Origin: JBDWFY01 sp039976075
GTDB lineage: Bacteria > Pseudomonadota > Alphaproteobacteria > Rhizobiales > Stappiaceae
Assembly: GCA_039976075.1 (NCBI GenBank)
Contig: JBDWFY010000001.1
Coordinates: forward strand, 868,001-932,000
DNA: 64,000 bases
Reading direction: 5' to 3'
Part shown: positions 7,836 through 16,113 of the stretch, one piece after another
How positions within the stretch are numbered: the first letter of the stretch is position 1
How the letters are laid out: each line of letters starts with the position of its first letter
Position numbers and translations under genes: made by a program
The notes under the pieces: model-generated
The model's database searches: none
Seen by the model: only the letters and a program-made list of their open reading frames with translations
What the model was told of the DNA's origin: nothing

Positions 7836-10013
7836 ATGGCTCTTGTGTTGATTGTCGATGATCAGCGAACAAATCTACAGATTTTCGCGAAAATAGCCGC
7901 ATCAATCGACTCGGACATCACGGCTCATACAATCAACAATCCCATCGAGGCTCTTTCGTGGCTGGAAGCCAATACGCCTGACCTGATTATCACTGACTTC
8001 AAAATGCCGGAAATGAACGGTGCGGAGTTCATTGCAAATCTGAGGCAAAAGCCCAAACTGGCCGACATCCCGGTCATTGTTATCACAGTGTTCGAAGAAC
8101 GCAGTTTCCGAATTGCGGCGTTAAATGCCGGTGCAACCGATTTTCTTATCAGCCCGTTCGATCATCAGGAATTTGTCACACGCGCACGCAATCTTCTGAA
8201 ACTTCGCCGGCAGCAGCTGCTGCTTCAGGCCAAGGCCGACACGCTCGAAATCGAATTGGCTCACAGCGAACAATCACTGGCTCGCGCCATCCGGGATTCC
8301 AGCGAGCGGATGGCTCAGGTTATCGATACGGCGCCCGCTATGATCAGCGCCAGCGATTGCGAAGGGTACATTCTTTTTGCCAATGCAAAGTTCTGCCGGA
8401 CTTTTGGGATCACCACTTCCAACGTGCTTGGCTGCAATATGGCTGACCTGATGGGAATTGAAGCCGGTGCCTGCAGCCGGACGATTGATCAGATGGTTGT
8501 TGAGACCGGCAAGGCCGTAAAGGACTTCGAAGAAGAAATAACCGCGGCTAACGGCAAGAAACAAGTATACCTGACGACGAAAGCTCCGTTTCGTGACGGC
8601 ACAAATGGCGTCATCGGTGTTGTAACCAGCTCAATTGACATAACCGAACGCAAAGTGGCTGAACGGCATCTGCATTACCTCGCCCATCATGATGCGCTGA
8701 CGGGTCTTGGCAATCGAACTTTGCTCCGTGAACGCGTCAACCGCGAAATCGGTCGAAGCCGCAGGGGCGACCGGCAGTTCGCATTTCATCTGATCGATCT
8801 GGATGGCTTTAAAAACGTCAATGATGTGCTTGGACATTCAATCGGTGATGGGCTGCTGGAGCACATAGCTCAGCAGTTGAACGGATTCATAGGACCCAAC
8901 GATATCGTTGCCCGACTGGGCGGTGACGAATTCGCTGTTCTTCAAAGTAATATATCCGGTCCCGACGACGCCAAGGCGTTTGCTGAGAAACTATCCGAAA
9001 TTATTGCGGCTGAGCATACTGTTTCGGGAGAGAAAATTACCGTAACTGCAAGCATTGGCATCGCTGTTCATCCTGCAGATGGCAACGAGTTTGAAACATT
9101 GCTGCGCAATGCCGACCTCGCGATGTATCGCGCCAAAGCAGCAGATGGCGATCAGCTGTGTTTTTATGCCTCCAATATGGATAAGCGCGTTCGCCAGGCG
9201 GCACATCTGGACTCTGAGTTGAAGACTGCGCTGGAAAACGACGAATTCGTGCTTTGGTATCAACCCCAGGTCGATAGTCACACGACCAAAATTATCGGTG
9301 TTGAAGCACTTCTACGATGGCAGAAACCGGATGGCCGCATGGCTATGCCTGGTGATTTCCTTCAGCGTGCGGAGGAAAATGGCCTGATTGTTCCGATCAA
9401 TGAATGGGTGCTTTATGAAGCCTGTCGGCAGGGAACCAGATGGCAGAAGATGGGCATCAAAGATCTCCGTGTTGGGGTCAATCTTTCGCCCGTACAATTC
9501 AAGCGCCAGAATGTCCCTCTTCTGATTACAAAAATTCTCGCCGAAACGCGCTTGGATCCGTCGCTACTTGATCTGGAACTGACGGAAAGCATGATGCTTC
9601 ATGATCGCGATTCCGTGGCGCAGCAACTCCAGCAGCTCAAGGATTTCGGCGTACACATTTCGATCGACGACTATGGAACCGGCTGTTCGTCCTTAAGCTA
9701 CGTCAAACATTTCCCTGTTGATCGGTTGAAAATCGATCAGTCCTTCGTCCGAAACTTCCTGAATGATCCCAGCGATGCAGCCATTGTGCAGACGATTATC
9801 GCACTTTCCCACAGTCTCGACCTGCGCGTCATTGCCGAAGGAGTCGAGACTCTGGAGCAGGTTTCTCGACTGCGGGAGGAATCCTGTGACGAAATTCAGG
9901 GGTACTATTTCGGTAAGCCTATGAGCAGTGCCGACATCACTGACATATTTCTGGGTGAAGAAAAGCAGGAAAGTCATCACCCTGACCATCCCAAAACCGC
10001 GGAGTCGAAATGA
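7836..10013 (+). CDS. Response regulator REC-PAS-GGDEF-EAL, probable c-di-GMP enzyme of the rpf-like locus
   Basis: A 725-residue cytoplasmic regulator. Domains in order: receiver domain about 2-117 with phospho-acceptor Asp54 (LIITDFKMPEMNG); a linker helix; PAS about 160-275 (VIDTAPAMISASD... to DITERKVAERHLHYLAHHD); diguanylate cyclase with intact GGDEF at 362-366; phosphodiesterase with intact EAL at 490-492 and IDDYGTGCSSLSYVK. Both catalytic domains keep their signature, so both synthesis and breakdown of cyclic di-GMP are possible. The inhibitory I-site before GGDEF reads GPND instead of RxxD and is probably lost. The start was set at ATG 7836, since the receiver domain begins at once; an upstream start at 7818 adds 6 residues. 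The stop overlaps the kinase start by 4 bases (ATGA), so the two are co-translated partners. It occupies the place that rpfG holds in Xanthomonas, and its PAS-GGDEF-EAL core recalls Burkholderia RpfR. Confidence 0.92.
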   Translation: MALVLIVDDQRTNLQIFAKIAASIDSDITAHTINNPIEALSWLEANTPDLIITDFKMPEMNGAEFIANLRQKPKLADIPVIVITVFEERSFRIAALNAGATDFLISPFDHQEFVTRARNLLKLRRQQLLLQAKADTLEIELAHSEQSLARAIRDSSERMAQVIDTAPAMISASDCEGYILFANAKFCRTFGITTSNVLGCNMADLMGIEAGACSRTIDQMVVETGKAVKDFEEEITAANGKKQVYLTTKAPFRDGTNGVIGVVTSSIDITERKVAERHLHYLAHHDALTGLGNRTLLRERVNREIGRSRRGDRQFAFHLIDLDGFKNVNDVLGHSIGDGLLEHIAQQLNGFIGPNDIVARLGGDEFAVLQSNISGPDDAKAFAEKLSEIIAAEHTVSGEKITVTASIGIAVHPADGNEFETLLRNADLAMYRAKAADGDQLCFYASNMDKRVRQAAHLDSELKTALENDEFVLWYQPQVDSHTTKIIGVEALLRWQKPDGRMAMPGDFLQRAEENGLIVPINEWVLYEACRQGTRWQKMGIKDLRVGVNLSPVQFKRQNVPLLITKILAETRLDPSLLDLELTESMMLHDRDSVAQQLQQLKDFGVHISIDDYGTGCSSLSYVKHFPVDRLKIDQSFVRNFLNDPSDAAIVQTIIALSHSLDLRVIAEGVETLEQVSRLREESCDEIQGYYFGKPMSSADITDIFLGEEKQESHHPDHPKTAESK

Positions 10014-12580
10014 CGGTTACGAGAAAGCTCGCTGCCTACCTGCGCTGGACCCGCGCAACGCTGAAGGCAAGGCCCGACACCGAGCATGAGACGACGGCTA
10101 ATCGCATGATTTTTGCGGCAATCGTCCTCATCTTTCTTGCCGTAAGAACACAAATGGGCAGCGCCGCGTCAGCGCAAATGTTCGACATTCTGTTGCCGAT
10201 TTTTACTGTCTACTTCGTCCTGTCCTTCGGCATATTGCTACATATTATCTATTATCCGGCGGAAAATCCGACACGTCGCGTCTACTCAATTTGCCACGAC
10301 GTCGCGATGACCTGTATTGCGGCCTATGTCTGCGGAGAGGATTCAGGTTTTTTCTATCCCCTCTTCATGTGGGCTATTTTGGGAAACGGGTTCCGGTTTG
10401 GCGTCAAGTACCTGTTCATCGCAATGGCTGTCTCAACAGTCGGTTTCGCTGCACTGCTGACTCTGGTCAATTTCTGGAGCGTCCATATGGCGCTTTCGAT
10501 ATCGCTGGTTGTCGGCCTCGTCCTTCTGCCGACTTACGTTTCCCGACTAATCAAAAAACTCAACGAAGCAAAACGTCAGGCAGAGCAGGCCAGCAAAGCC
10601 AAAAGCATGTTCCTCGCCAGTATCAGCCATGAGCTTAGAACACCTCTCAATGCCATCATCAGTCTTGGCGATATCATGGGCGAGACAAAGTTGGACGGCG
10701 AACAAAAACGCATGGTCCGGACAATTGCAACAGCAGGTCGTTCGCTTCTGCAACTGATCAACTCAATTCTTGACCTTTCCCGGGTTGAATCAGGGCAAAT
10801 GCCAAGCAAGATCGAGACATTCGATCTCTTTGCACTGGTTGGACGGATCCGGCAGGTCATTGGTGTTCAAGCACAAACCAAGTGTCTGAATTTGAATGTC
10901 TATATCGATGAAACGATTCCTCGTCAGGTTGTTGCCAACCAGCGTTATCTGGAGGAAATCCTGACTAATTTGGCTGCCAATGCCGTCAAATTTACCGACA
11001 ATGGGCATGTCGGGATTGTGCTGGAAACGGTTTCGGAAGCAGACTCAGAGGAAACAAAAGTCCGGTTCTCGGTCAGAGACACCGGTCTTGGGATTGCACC
11101 GGAAGCGCAGGCGCGCATATTCGACAGTTTCACTCAGGCAGATGAGACAATCATCGATCGTTTTGGCGGCACCGGTCTCGGACTGGCTCTGTGCAAAAGG
11201 TTCGTTGAGCAGATGGGCGGCGAAATTCAAGTCCAGAGCGCCCTGGGTGAAGGCAGCCTTTTCTGGTTTGAGATCCCGATCGCAGCGGCGGAAGACCAAC
11301 ACAATGAAGCCGTGCCAGAAAGCGGGCCTACCGGCACTCAGTTCCTGATATCAAAAACACCTTCCGCAGTACCCTCACCTGAGGGTGTGATGTTAGCGGG
11401 CTCCTTCCAGGACCTTGCTGAGCAGATGGAAAGCCTCGCAGAGAAACAGCCTGGACCGATACTCGTATTTGCAGAACAAGTGCTGATCGATCAGGAACTG
11501 CCTCCGGTTTATGATGCTATCAAACGCAAAGCAGCCGGTCATAATCTGTCGATTGTTGCTGTAGTCGCCGAAGCCTCACCCGTATCGAACGATCTGACCA
11601 AATACTGTATCAGCACAACCACGCTGCCGCTGACCGAAGCCTCCGTGGCACACTATCGGTCCATCACTCACGCTCTGTTTGAAAGTGGTCACGTCTCAGG
11701 TCTGAGCAACTACACACCATCAGGTCGGACATTCAGTGTTCTCGTGGCAGAAGACAATCGCACCAACCAAATGGTTACGCGCAAAATTCTCGAGCGGGCG
11801 GGCCATGAAGTCTCGATCGTTGATGATGGCGAACTTGCCGTGTCAGCGCTGACAGAACAGAGCTTCGATGTGGTTCTGATGGACGTCAACATGCCTAACA
11901 TGAACGGTATCGAAGCAACAAAACTGTTCCGGTTTGCCTCGCTGGGACAGGAGCATGTGCCGATCATTGCCCTCACCGCCGATGCCACAGAAGAGGCCAA
12001 CCACCGCTGCCTGGATGCGGGAATGGACGCCTGCGCAACCAAACCGATAGAGCCTGCAGTGCTACTTCAACTCATCGATGATCTGGTGAAAACCGAGCAG
12101 AAAGACGGTGAGAGCGTACAGATTGTTGGCAGCTCTCCAACGGTTGTACCGGCTTCGGAGACGGATGAAATTTCAGATACGCGCGAGCTGGACGACGAGA
12201 AACTCTCTCAACTTCTGAATTTAGGTGGCGCGGAGTTCGTACGCGAGCTGATTGCTCAATTCACAACCGACTCCGCTCAGATCCTTCAGCAACTTTCGCA
12301 TTCTGTTGCAGATGAAGACGTGACAGCCTTTCGTGAGCAAGCACACTCGCTTCGTAGTGCTGCTGCAAACATCGGAGCCACGCAGATATTTTCCATGTGT
12401 CTTGAATGGCGGGCAGTCGACCATGAAGACCTGACATCAACTGGAGAAGAGATGCTTCTTTCGCTCAAACAGGCGTTCGACGCTGTCTCCCTGGCGCTGG
12501 ATACATTTGAAGAGCAGCTTCAGGACAGTCCGGACACCGCAAACACAGCGATGCAATCAGGGCTGTCAGACCGGCGATGA
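10010..12580 (+). CDS. rpfC: RpfC-like membrane hybrid sensor histidine kinase (putative DSF receptor)
   Basis: An 856-residue inner-membrane kinase. A short basic N-terminus (ARPDTEHE, about 20-27) is followed by about five membrane segments between residues 33 and 177. Then come a HisKA domain with phospho-acceptor His207 (ISHELRTPLNAI), an ATPase domain (ANAVKFTDNG, DTGLGI, GGTGLGL), a receiver domain with Asp625 (VVLMDVNMPNMNG) and a C-terminal Hpt domain with His779 (HSLRSAAANIGA). This is the RpfC architecture. Remembered RpfC sequence shares the N-terminal R-D-EH pattern, MW--GNG-R-G--YL in the sensor region (here MWAILGNGFRFGVKYL) and the layout up to the HisKA domain. In Xanthomonas RpfC senses DSF fatty acids. 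Here the likely partner is the upstream receiver protein. The 3' end overlaps the convergent rpfF-like gene by 15 bases. Confidence 0.85.
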   Translation: MTVTRKLAAYLRWTRATLKARPDTEHETTANRMIFAAIVLIFLAVRTQMGSAASAQMFDILLPIFTVYFVLSFGILLHIIYYPAENPTRRVYSICHDVAMTCIAAYVCGEDSGFFYPLFMWAILGNGFRFGVKYLFIAMAVSTVGFAALLTLVNFWSVHMALSISLVVGLVLLPTYVSRLIKKLNEAKRQAEQASKAKSMFLASISHELRTPLNAIISLGDIMGETKLDGEQKRMVRTIATAGRSLLQLINSILDLSRVESGQMPSKIETFDLFALVGRIRQVIGVQAQTKCLNLNVYIDETIPRQVVANQRYLEEILTNLAANAVKFTDNGHVGIVLETVSEADSEETKVRFSVRDTGLGIAPEAQARIFDSFTQADETIIDRFGGTGLGLALCKRFVEQMGGEIQVQSALGEGSLFWFEIPIAAAEDQHNEAVPESGPTGTQFLISKTPSAVPSPEGVMLAGSFQDLAEQMESLAEKQPGPILVFAEQVLIDQELPPVYDAIKRKAAGHNLSIVAVVAEASPVSNDLTKYCISTTTLPLTEASVAHYRSITHALFESGHVSGLSNYTPSGRTFSVLVAEDNRTNQMVTRKILERAGHEVSIVDDGELAVSALTEQSFDVVLMDVNMPNMNGIEATKLFRFASLGQEHVPIIALTADATEEANHRCLDAGMDACATKPIEPAVLLQLIDDLVKTEQKDGESVQIVGSSPTVVPASETDEISDTRELDDEKLSQLLNLGGAEFVRELIAQFTTDSAQILQQLSHSVADEDVTAFREQAHSLRSAAANIGATQIFSMCLEWRAVDHEDLTSTGEEMLLSLKQAFDAVSLALDTFEEQLQDSPDTANTAMQSGLSDRR

Positions 12581-13567
12581 AAGACGGCGGCTCTGAGCTT
12601 TTCGCAACTGAGACATCCTGCGTAAGTCTCGCGGAGACAACCGCAGTGCCGTATCCACCCACATATCGGTCACATCGCGCAGTTCGGACAATGTAAGCGG
12701 ATTGACCCGTTGACGTACCTGATAAAGCGTCTTTCTGACGTCGTGGCTTCCCCTATTTTTGTTGGAAATGTAAGACCGTACGGCCTGTTCGGCCCCCCCG
12801 TCCTCTACAACCTGGTCTACCACCCCCAGATCGTACATCTCTTGGGCTGAATAAATTTTACCGCTGAAAATCATCCTTTCGGCCCTCGCAATGTCAAGCC
12901 GACGAGACAACAGGCTGTATGCTCCCATTCCCGGAAAACAGTTGAACAATATTTCCGGTAATCCCAGTTTGACGCTCTTCTCCGCAATCAGCACGTGGCA
13001 ACACAGCGCGCCTTCGAACCCACCGCCCAATGCATCACCTTCGATCATCGCGACCGAAACTATCCCGCAATCAAACCCGGTTGCGATCTGATAAACTGCA
13101 TCGACACAACCATAGGCATATTCACGCAATGACTCCTTGTCCCCCGCATTGATGCGATCGACCATGAAATCCAGATCACCACCCATGTTGTAGATTCCCG
13201 GAGACCGTGATCCTTGCACAAAATAACGGACATATGGGTCGTCAAACGGCCCTTGGGAATGTACCAAAGCCTGAAGGGATCGATGGAATATTTTCAACTC
13301 ACGCACCAGTGCCGGCGTAAAACTGGGCGGCCCGTCCGGTTTCAAATAACACCAGACAGATTGTGTGTTCGGGTCCAGGCGCACTTCAATTTGCTGATAT
13401 CGACGGTTCAAAAAATTGAGAAGCTCATGGCTTTCAACTGAACGGGATACTGTTTGCGTCGACGCTTCGCTTTCTTGAAAACCAAGCCCCCCGGCGAGCA
13501 TTTCATCGTTTTTCATCAAAATCCGATCAAACTGCAACTCAGCCCCACTGCTCACTATCGACTCCAC
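12566..13567 (-). CDS. rpfF: RpfF-like DSF synthase (crotonase family)
   Basis: A 333-residue crotonase-fold protein. RpfF enzymes make cis-2-unsaturated fatty acid signals by dehydration and thioesterase action on acyl-ACP. Seen: NMGGDLDFM (about 127-135), GDALGGGFEGAL with Glu185, LGLPEILFNCFPGMGAYS with Glu205, and a C-terminal VTDMWVDTALRL...KAQSRR. Two catalytic Glu 20 residues apart and the LPE-LF--FPGMGAYS block match remembered Xanthomonas RpfF (Glu141/Glu161). Ordinary enoyl-CoA hydratases lack the FPGMGAYS segment. The N-terminus is about 44 residues longer than Xanthomonas RpfF. The start is uncertain: GTG at 13567 has no clear ribosome site, and ATG at 13516 or 13501 would trim the extension. 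It is convergent with the RpfC-like kinase. Confidence 0.87.
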   Translation of the reverse strand: MESIVSSGAELQFDRILMKNDEMLAGGLGFQESEASTQTVSRSVESHELLNFLNRRYQQIEVRLDPNTQSVWCYLKPDGPPSFTPALVRELKIFHRSLQALVHSQGPFDDPYVRYFVQGSRSPGIYNMGGDLDFMVDRINAGDKESLREYAYGCVDAVYQIATGFDCGIVSVAMIEGDALGGGFEGALCCHVLIAEKSVKLGLPEILFNCFPGMGAYSLLSRRLDIARAERMIFSGKIYSAQEMYDLGVVDQVVEDGGAEQAVRSYISNKNRGSHDVRKTLYQVRQRVNPLTLSELRDVTDMWVDTALRLSPRDLRRMSQLRKAQSRRLSSPV

Positions 13568-14035
13568 ACGTATTTCGCATCTATCTTTAAGCTTTCATCG
13601 TGAGCACTATAATAGCTTAACAATTCAAATAAATAACAATCAATTAATCGTTAGGATATATTTTTAATATATTTGGTTAATTAAAGTATATATAATTTAT
13701 AATACTTATAAAATAAGTAATAAAATCATAGAATCAATATATATTTTTTCATTATATTAGAACATTACGATAGCTTTCTCTGCGTCGCTTTTACGTATAA
13801 ATCACATGCGACTTAATTTGTTTTGCTCAATGTCATTTTTTACATGAGCGCCAGAAGCAGACGGGCACCACGAAGTGCCACTTTCCGTAAATGAAATTCA
13901 ATTTTTTCCCAAGATTTCACGTAGTTCATTGAAATTAGGGGGAGAAATTTATGCGAGATCACCTACCGGAGGTAGTAATTCAGCATTGGAAATTCGGGGA
14001 ACCGATCGCTCGAGTCCAGATTATGAAATCGCAAC
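13568..14035. other. AT-rich gene-less interval upstream of rpfF
   Basis: About 470 bases. From roughly 13610 to 13770 the sequence is almost only A and T, with many TATA/TTAA steps, the most extreme composition of the window. It should contain the rpfF promoter. Such tracts attract MucR/H-NS-like silencers in alphaproteobacteria (general knowledge), but no specific site can be named. No gene is visible. Confidence 0.6.
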
Positions 14036-15565
14036 CTAGACGGATTGGACGGTTTCGGCCTGTTGATTCAATCGTTGCTCCGGTACAGATGGACTGACAT
14101 CCGGATTGCCCGGTTCTGTTTGCCACCCAAGATCGGGAAGCGTCACAATTCTGTTCCCGCGCAAATCGCTGGCACAAACAAGAAATCCACGCTCCTCCAT
14201 GAAGGTCAAAAGCCAACGTGCCCGATTCCTCGACCTGGTTCCGTAAGCGGTGGCTATTTCCTCATTTCCCGGACACGGCCCCTTGAGCAGTGCAGCTCTG
14301 GCAAGCAGAAGGAAAACCCCGCGCATATCTTCTGGTAACTGGCTGGCTATCAGCACTGCTTGTTCCCAGTCATCCTGAGCTACTTCGGTAGAGTCAACAC
14401 CTGCGCGCGCCACAGACAGCAATTTTCGGAATTCCTGCAATTCAGGTACGTTCCCCTGGATCCGTTGAATCCGATACCGAACTTGAAAATCTTGATAGAG
14501 AACTGACACCGGCTGAAACGCAGCCTCTTTGTCAGACATGATATCTGATAGAATTGCTTCGATCTTTCCGGACCGTTCCACCAAGTCGATCTGGGCAGGT
14601 TCGTCTGCCGACTCAATCCGGATTTGCGCTGTCTGGCTCCGAGCCAGTTGTTCCAGAAGCTCGCCAGTATCAACTTTTGGAACAGATCTTGGTTTGGCTA
14701 TTTTCAGATCGGAGTCACTGGCTGTGAAAATCAGATCCGCAGCATTACCTTCTGTTTGGTCTGGTAACGGCAGCAGCTTTGGAGAACCACCCCTACCGGC
14801 TGTTTCAACCGGGCCAATGCGAACTTTTTCCGGTCGCCGGTACAGCGCCGGACCAAGGGCAACAAAATGTCCCCGGTCCAGATTACGGAATGTTTCTGCG
14901 GTACGCCGTTCCATACCCAGCAAGTCCGCGGCGCGGGCCATATCAATATCCAAAAACGTGCGACCCATCAGAAAATTCGATGCCTCTGCAGCGACGTTCT
15001 TTGCAAGTTTCGCAAGGCGTTGCGTTGCGATGATACCGGCCAGGCCGCGCTTCCGGCCTCGACACATCAGGTTGGTCATGGCCCCAAGGGACAGACGACG
15101 CGCCTCTTCTGTAACCTCACCAGCAGCGGCGGGTGCAAAAAGCTGAGCTTCATCGACAACCACGAGCATCGGATACCAGAAATCCCGATCCGAATCGAAA
15201 AGGCCGCCAAGAAACGCAGCCGCTGCTTTCATCTGTCGATCGGCGTCCAGCCCTTCGAGATTCAGTACGGCGGAAACGCGATGTTGCCTGACGCGACCCG
15301 CAATCAGAGCGAGATCGCGTTCAGTCCCCTGAGCATCAACAACAACATGACCGTGCTTGTCTGCGAGGGTGACGAAATCTCCCTCTGGATCGACGATGAC
15401 CTGCTGGACCCATTTCGCACTTTGCTCCAGCAGACGTCTAAGAAGATGCGACTTTCCCGAGCCGGAATTCCCCTGCACCAGCAACCTGGTTGCAAGAAGC
15501 TCTTCCAAGTCCATAGATGCGGTGGCACCGCTCCCCATCGCGCCGATGTCAATGCTTACCGTCAT
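14036..15565 (-). CDS. HerA-like / DUF87 ATP-binding protein
   Basis: A 509-residue cytoplasmic P-loop ATPase of the HerA/VirB4-like DUF87 group. Visible: Walker A VQGNSGSGKSHLL near residues 30-42, the family motif VDPEGDF, Walker B MLVVVDEAQLFAP and an arginine-rich sensor stretch (CRGRKRGLAGIIATQRLAKL). The C-terminal third has a winged-helix look (GPCPGNEEIATAYGTRSRNRAR, then MEERGFLV), suggesting DNA contact. I prefer ATG at 15565 because AAGAAGG precedes it; 15601 is an alternative. Such ATPases process DNA ends with the nuclease NurA in archaea, but no nuclease is nearby here, so the role is unknown. Confidence 0.78.
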   Translation of the reverse strand: MTVSIDIGAMGSGATASMDLEELLATRLLVQGNSGSGKSHLLRRLLEQSAKWVQQVIVDPEGDFVTLADKHGHVVVDAQGTERDLALIAGRVRQHRVSAVLNLEGLDADRQMKAAAAFLGGLFDSDRDFWYPMLVVVDEAQLFAPAAAGEVTEEARRLSLGAMTNLMCRGRKRGLAGIIATQRLAKLAKNVAAEASNFLMGRTFLDIDMARAADLLGMERRTAETFRNLDRGHFVALGPALYRRPEKVRIGPVETAGRGGSPKLLPLPDQTEGNAADLIFTASDSDLKIAKPRSVPKVDTGELLEQLARSQTAQIRIESADEPAQIDLVERSGKIEAILSDIMSDKEAAFQPVSVLYQDFQVRYRIQRIQGNVPELQEFRKLLSVARAGVDSTEVAQDDWEQAVLIASQLPEDMRGVFLLLARAALLKGPCPGNEEIATAYGTRSRNRARWLLTFMEERGFLVCASDLRGNRIVTLPDLGWQTEPGNPDVSPSVPEQRLNQQAETVQSV

Positions 15566-16113
15566 AGGGCCTTCTTTGGTCAGGCCAGGCATCCCACCCA
15601 ATCAGGAGAGAACGAGTTGCCCAAAGCCAATCTCACTTGGGAAAAGATCAAAGGTCTTTATGGCGCCCGCAGCCGACCCACTCTAGAGAGCTGGAACAGA
15701 TATCCCCATTTGATTGATGGATGGAAAATCATCTTCGCCATAAAGCCCGGGTAAAACTGCGCCCCTGCCGTCCAAAGAGCGGCCACTATTTTATCCAATA
15801 GTGGCAGTTTTCCCACATTTGTTGAAATTGCTGTTACCTGCTCACACCAATCTCGTTAGTGTCTGTGACTTGCCTATTCCAGCGGACGTTATAAAAGAGC
15901 TGGCTGATTGATGCAGGAAACCCCTAAACGAATGTGAAGCCGCCTGGAGGACAACCGCAGCAGCATATAGTCCCCAGATTGAGAGGACGAGCCGAATTCA
16001 ATTCTGTCCTCGAAGTATTTCTAGCAATCCAGATGAGCGGTGTGTCTTCGGCCAAACCCAAAGACCGCCAAACGAACAAAGAGACAAACTCGAAGATCCA
16101 ATGGAGACGCCAT
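15566..16113. other. Gene-less interval between divergent ATPase and aldehyde dehydrogenase genes
   Basis: About 550 bases. It holds one strong hairpin (15782-15805) and otherwise nothing recognisable. An open frame continues upstream of the dehydrogenase ATG but has no family resemblance there. Confidence 0.4.
15782..15805 (+). terminator. Orphan hairpin with T-rich tail
   Basis: Perfect 9-bp stem GCCACTATT / AATAGTGGC with a 6-base loop, followed by CAGTTTT. It looks like a factor-independent terminator, yet no plus-strand gene ends just before it. It could be a leader element of the dehydrogenase or the end of an unseen small RNA. Confidence 0.4.

Noticed and set aside
12566..13567. Annotation as a generic enoyl-CoA hydratase
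   Set aside because: The FPGMGAYS segment after the second Glu, the C-terminal block ending AQSRR and the convergent RpfC-like gene all point to RpfF rather than beta-oxidation.
14867..15754. Plus-strand frame of 295 codons
   Set aside because: It lies antisense to the HerA-like ATPase whose Walker motifs are clear. The product has no family features.
15934..16113. 60-residue N-terminal extension of the aldehyde dehydrogenase
   Set aside because: The family starts near the ATG at 16114, which has a GGAGA ribosome site. The upstream part is unlike any dehydrogenase N-terminus.
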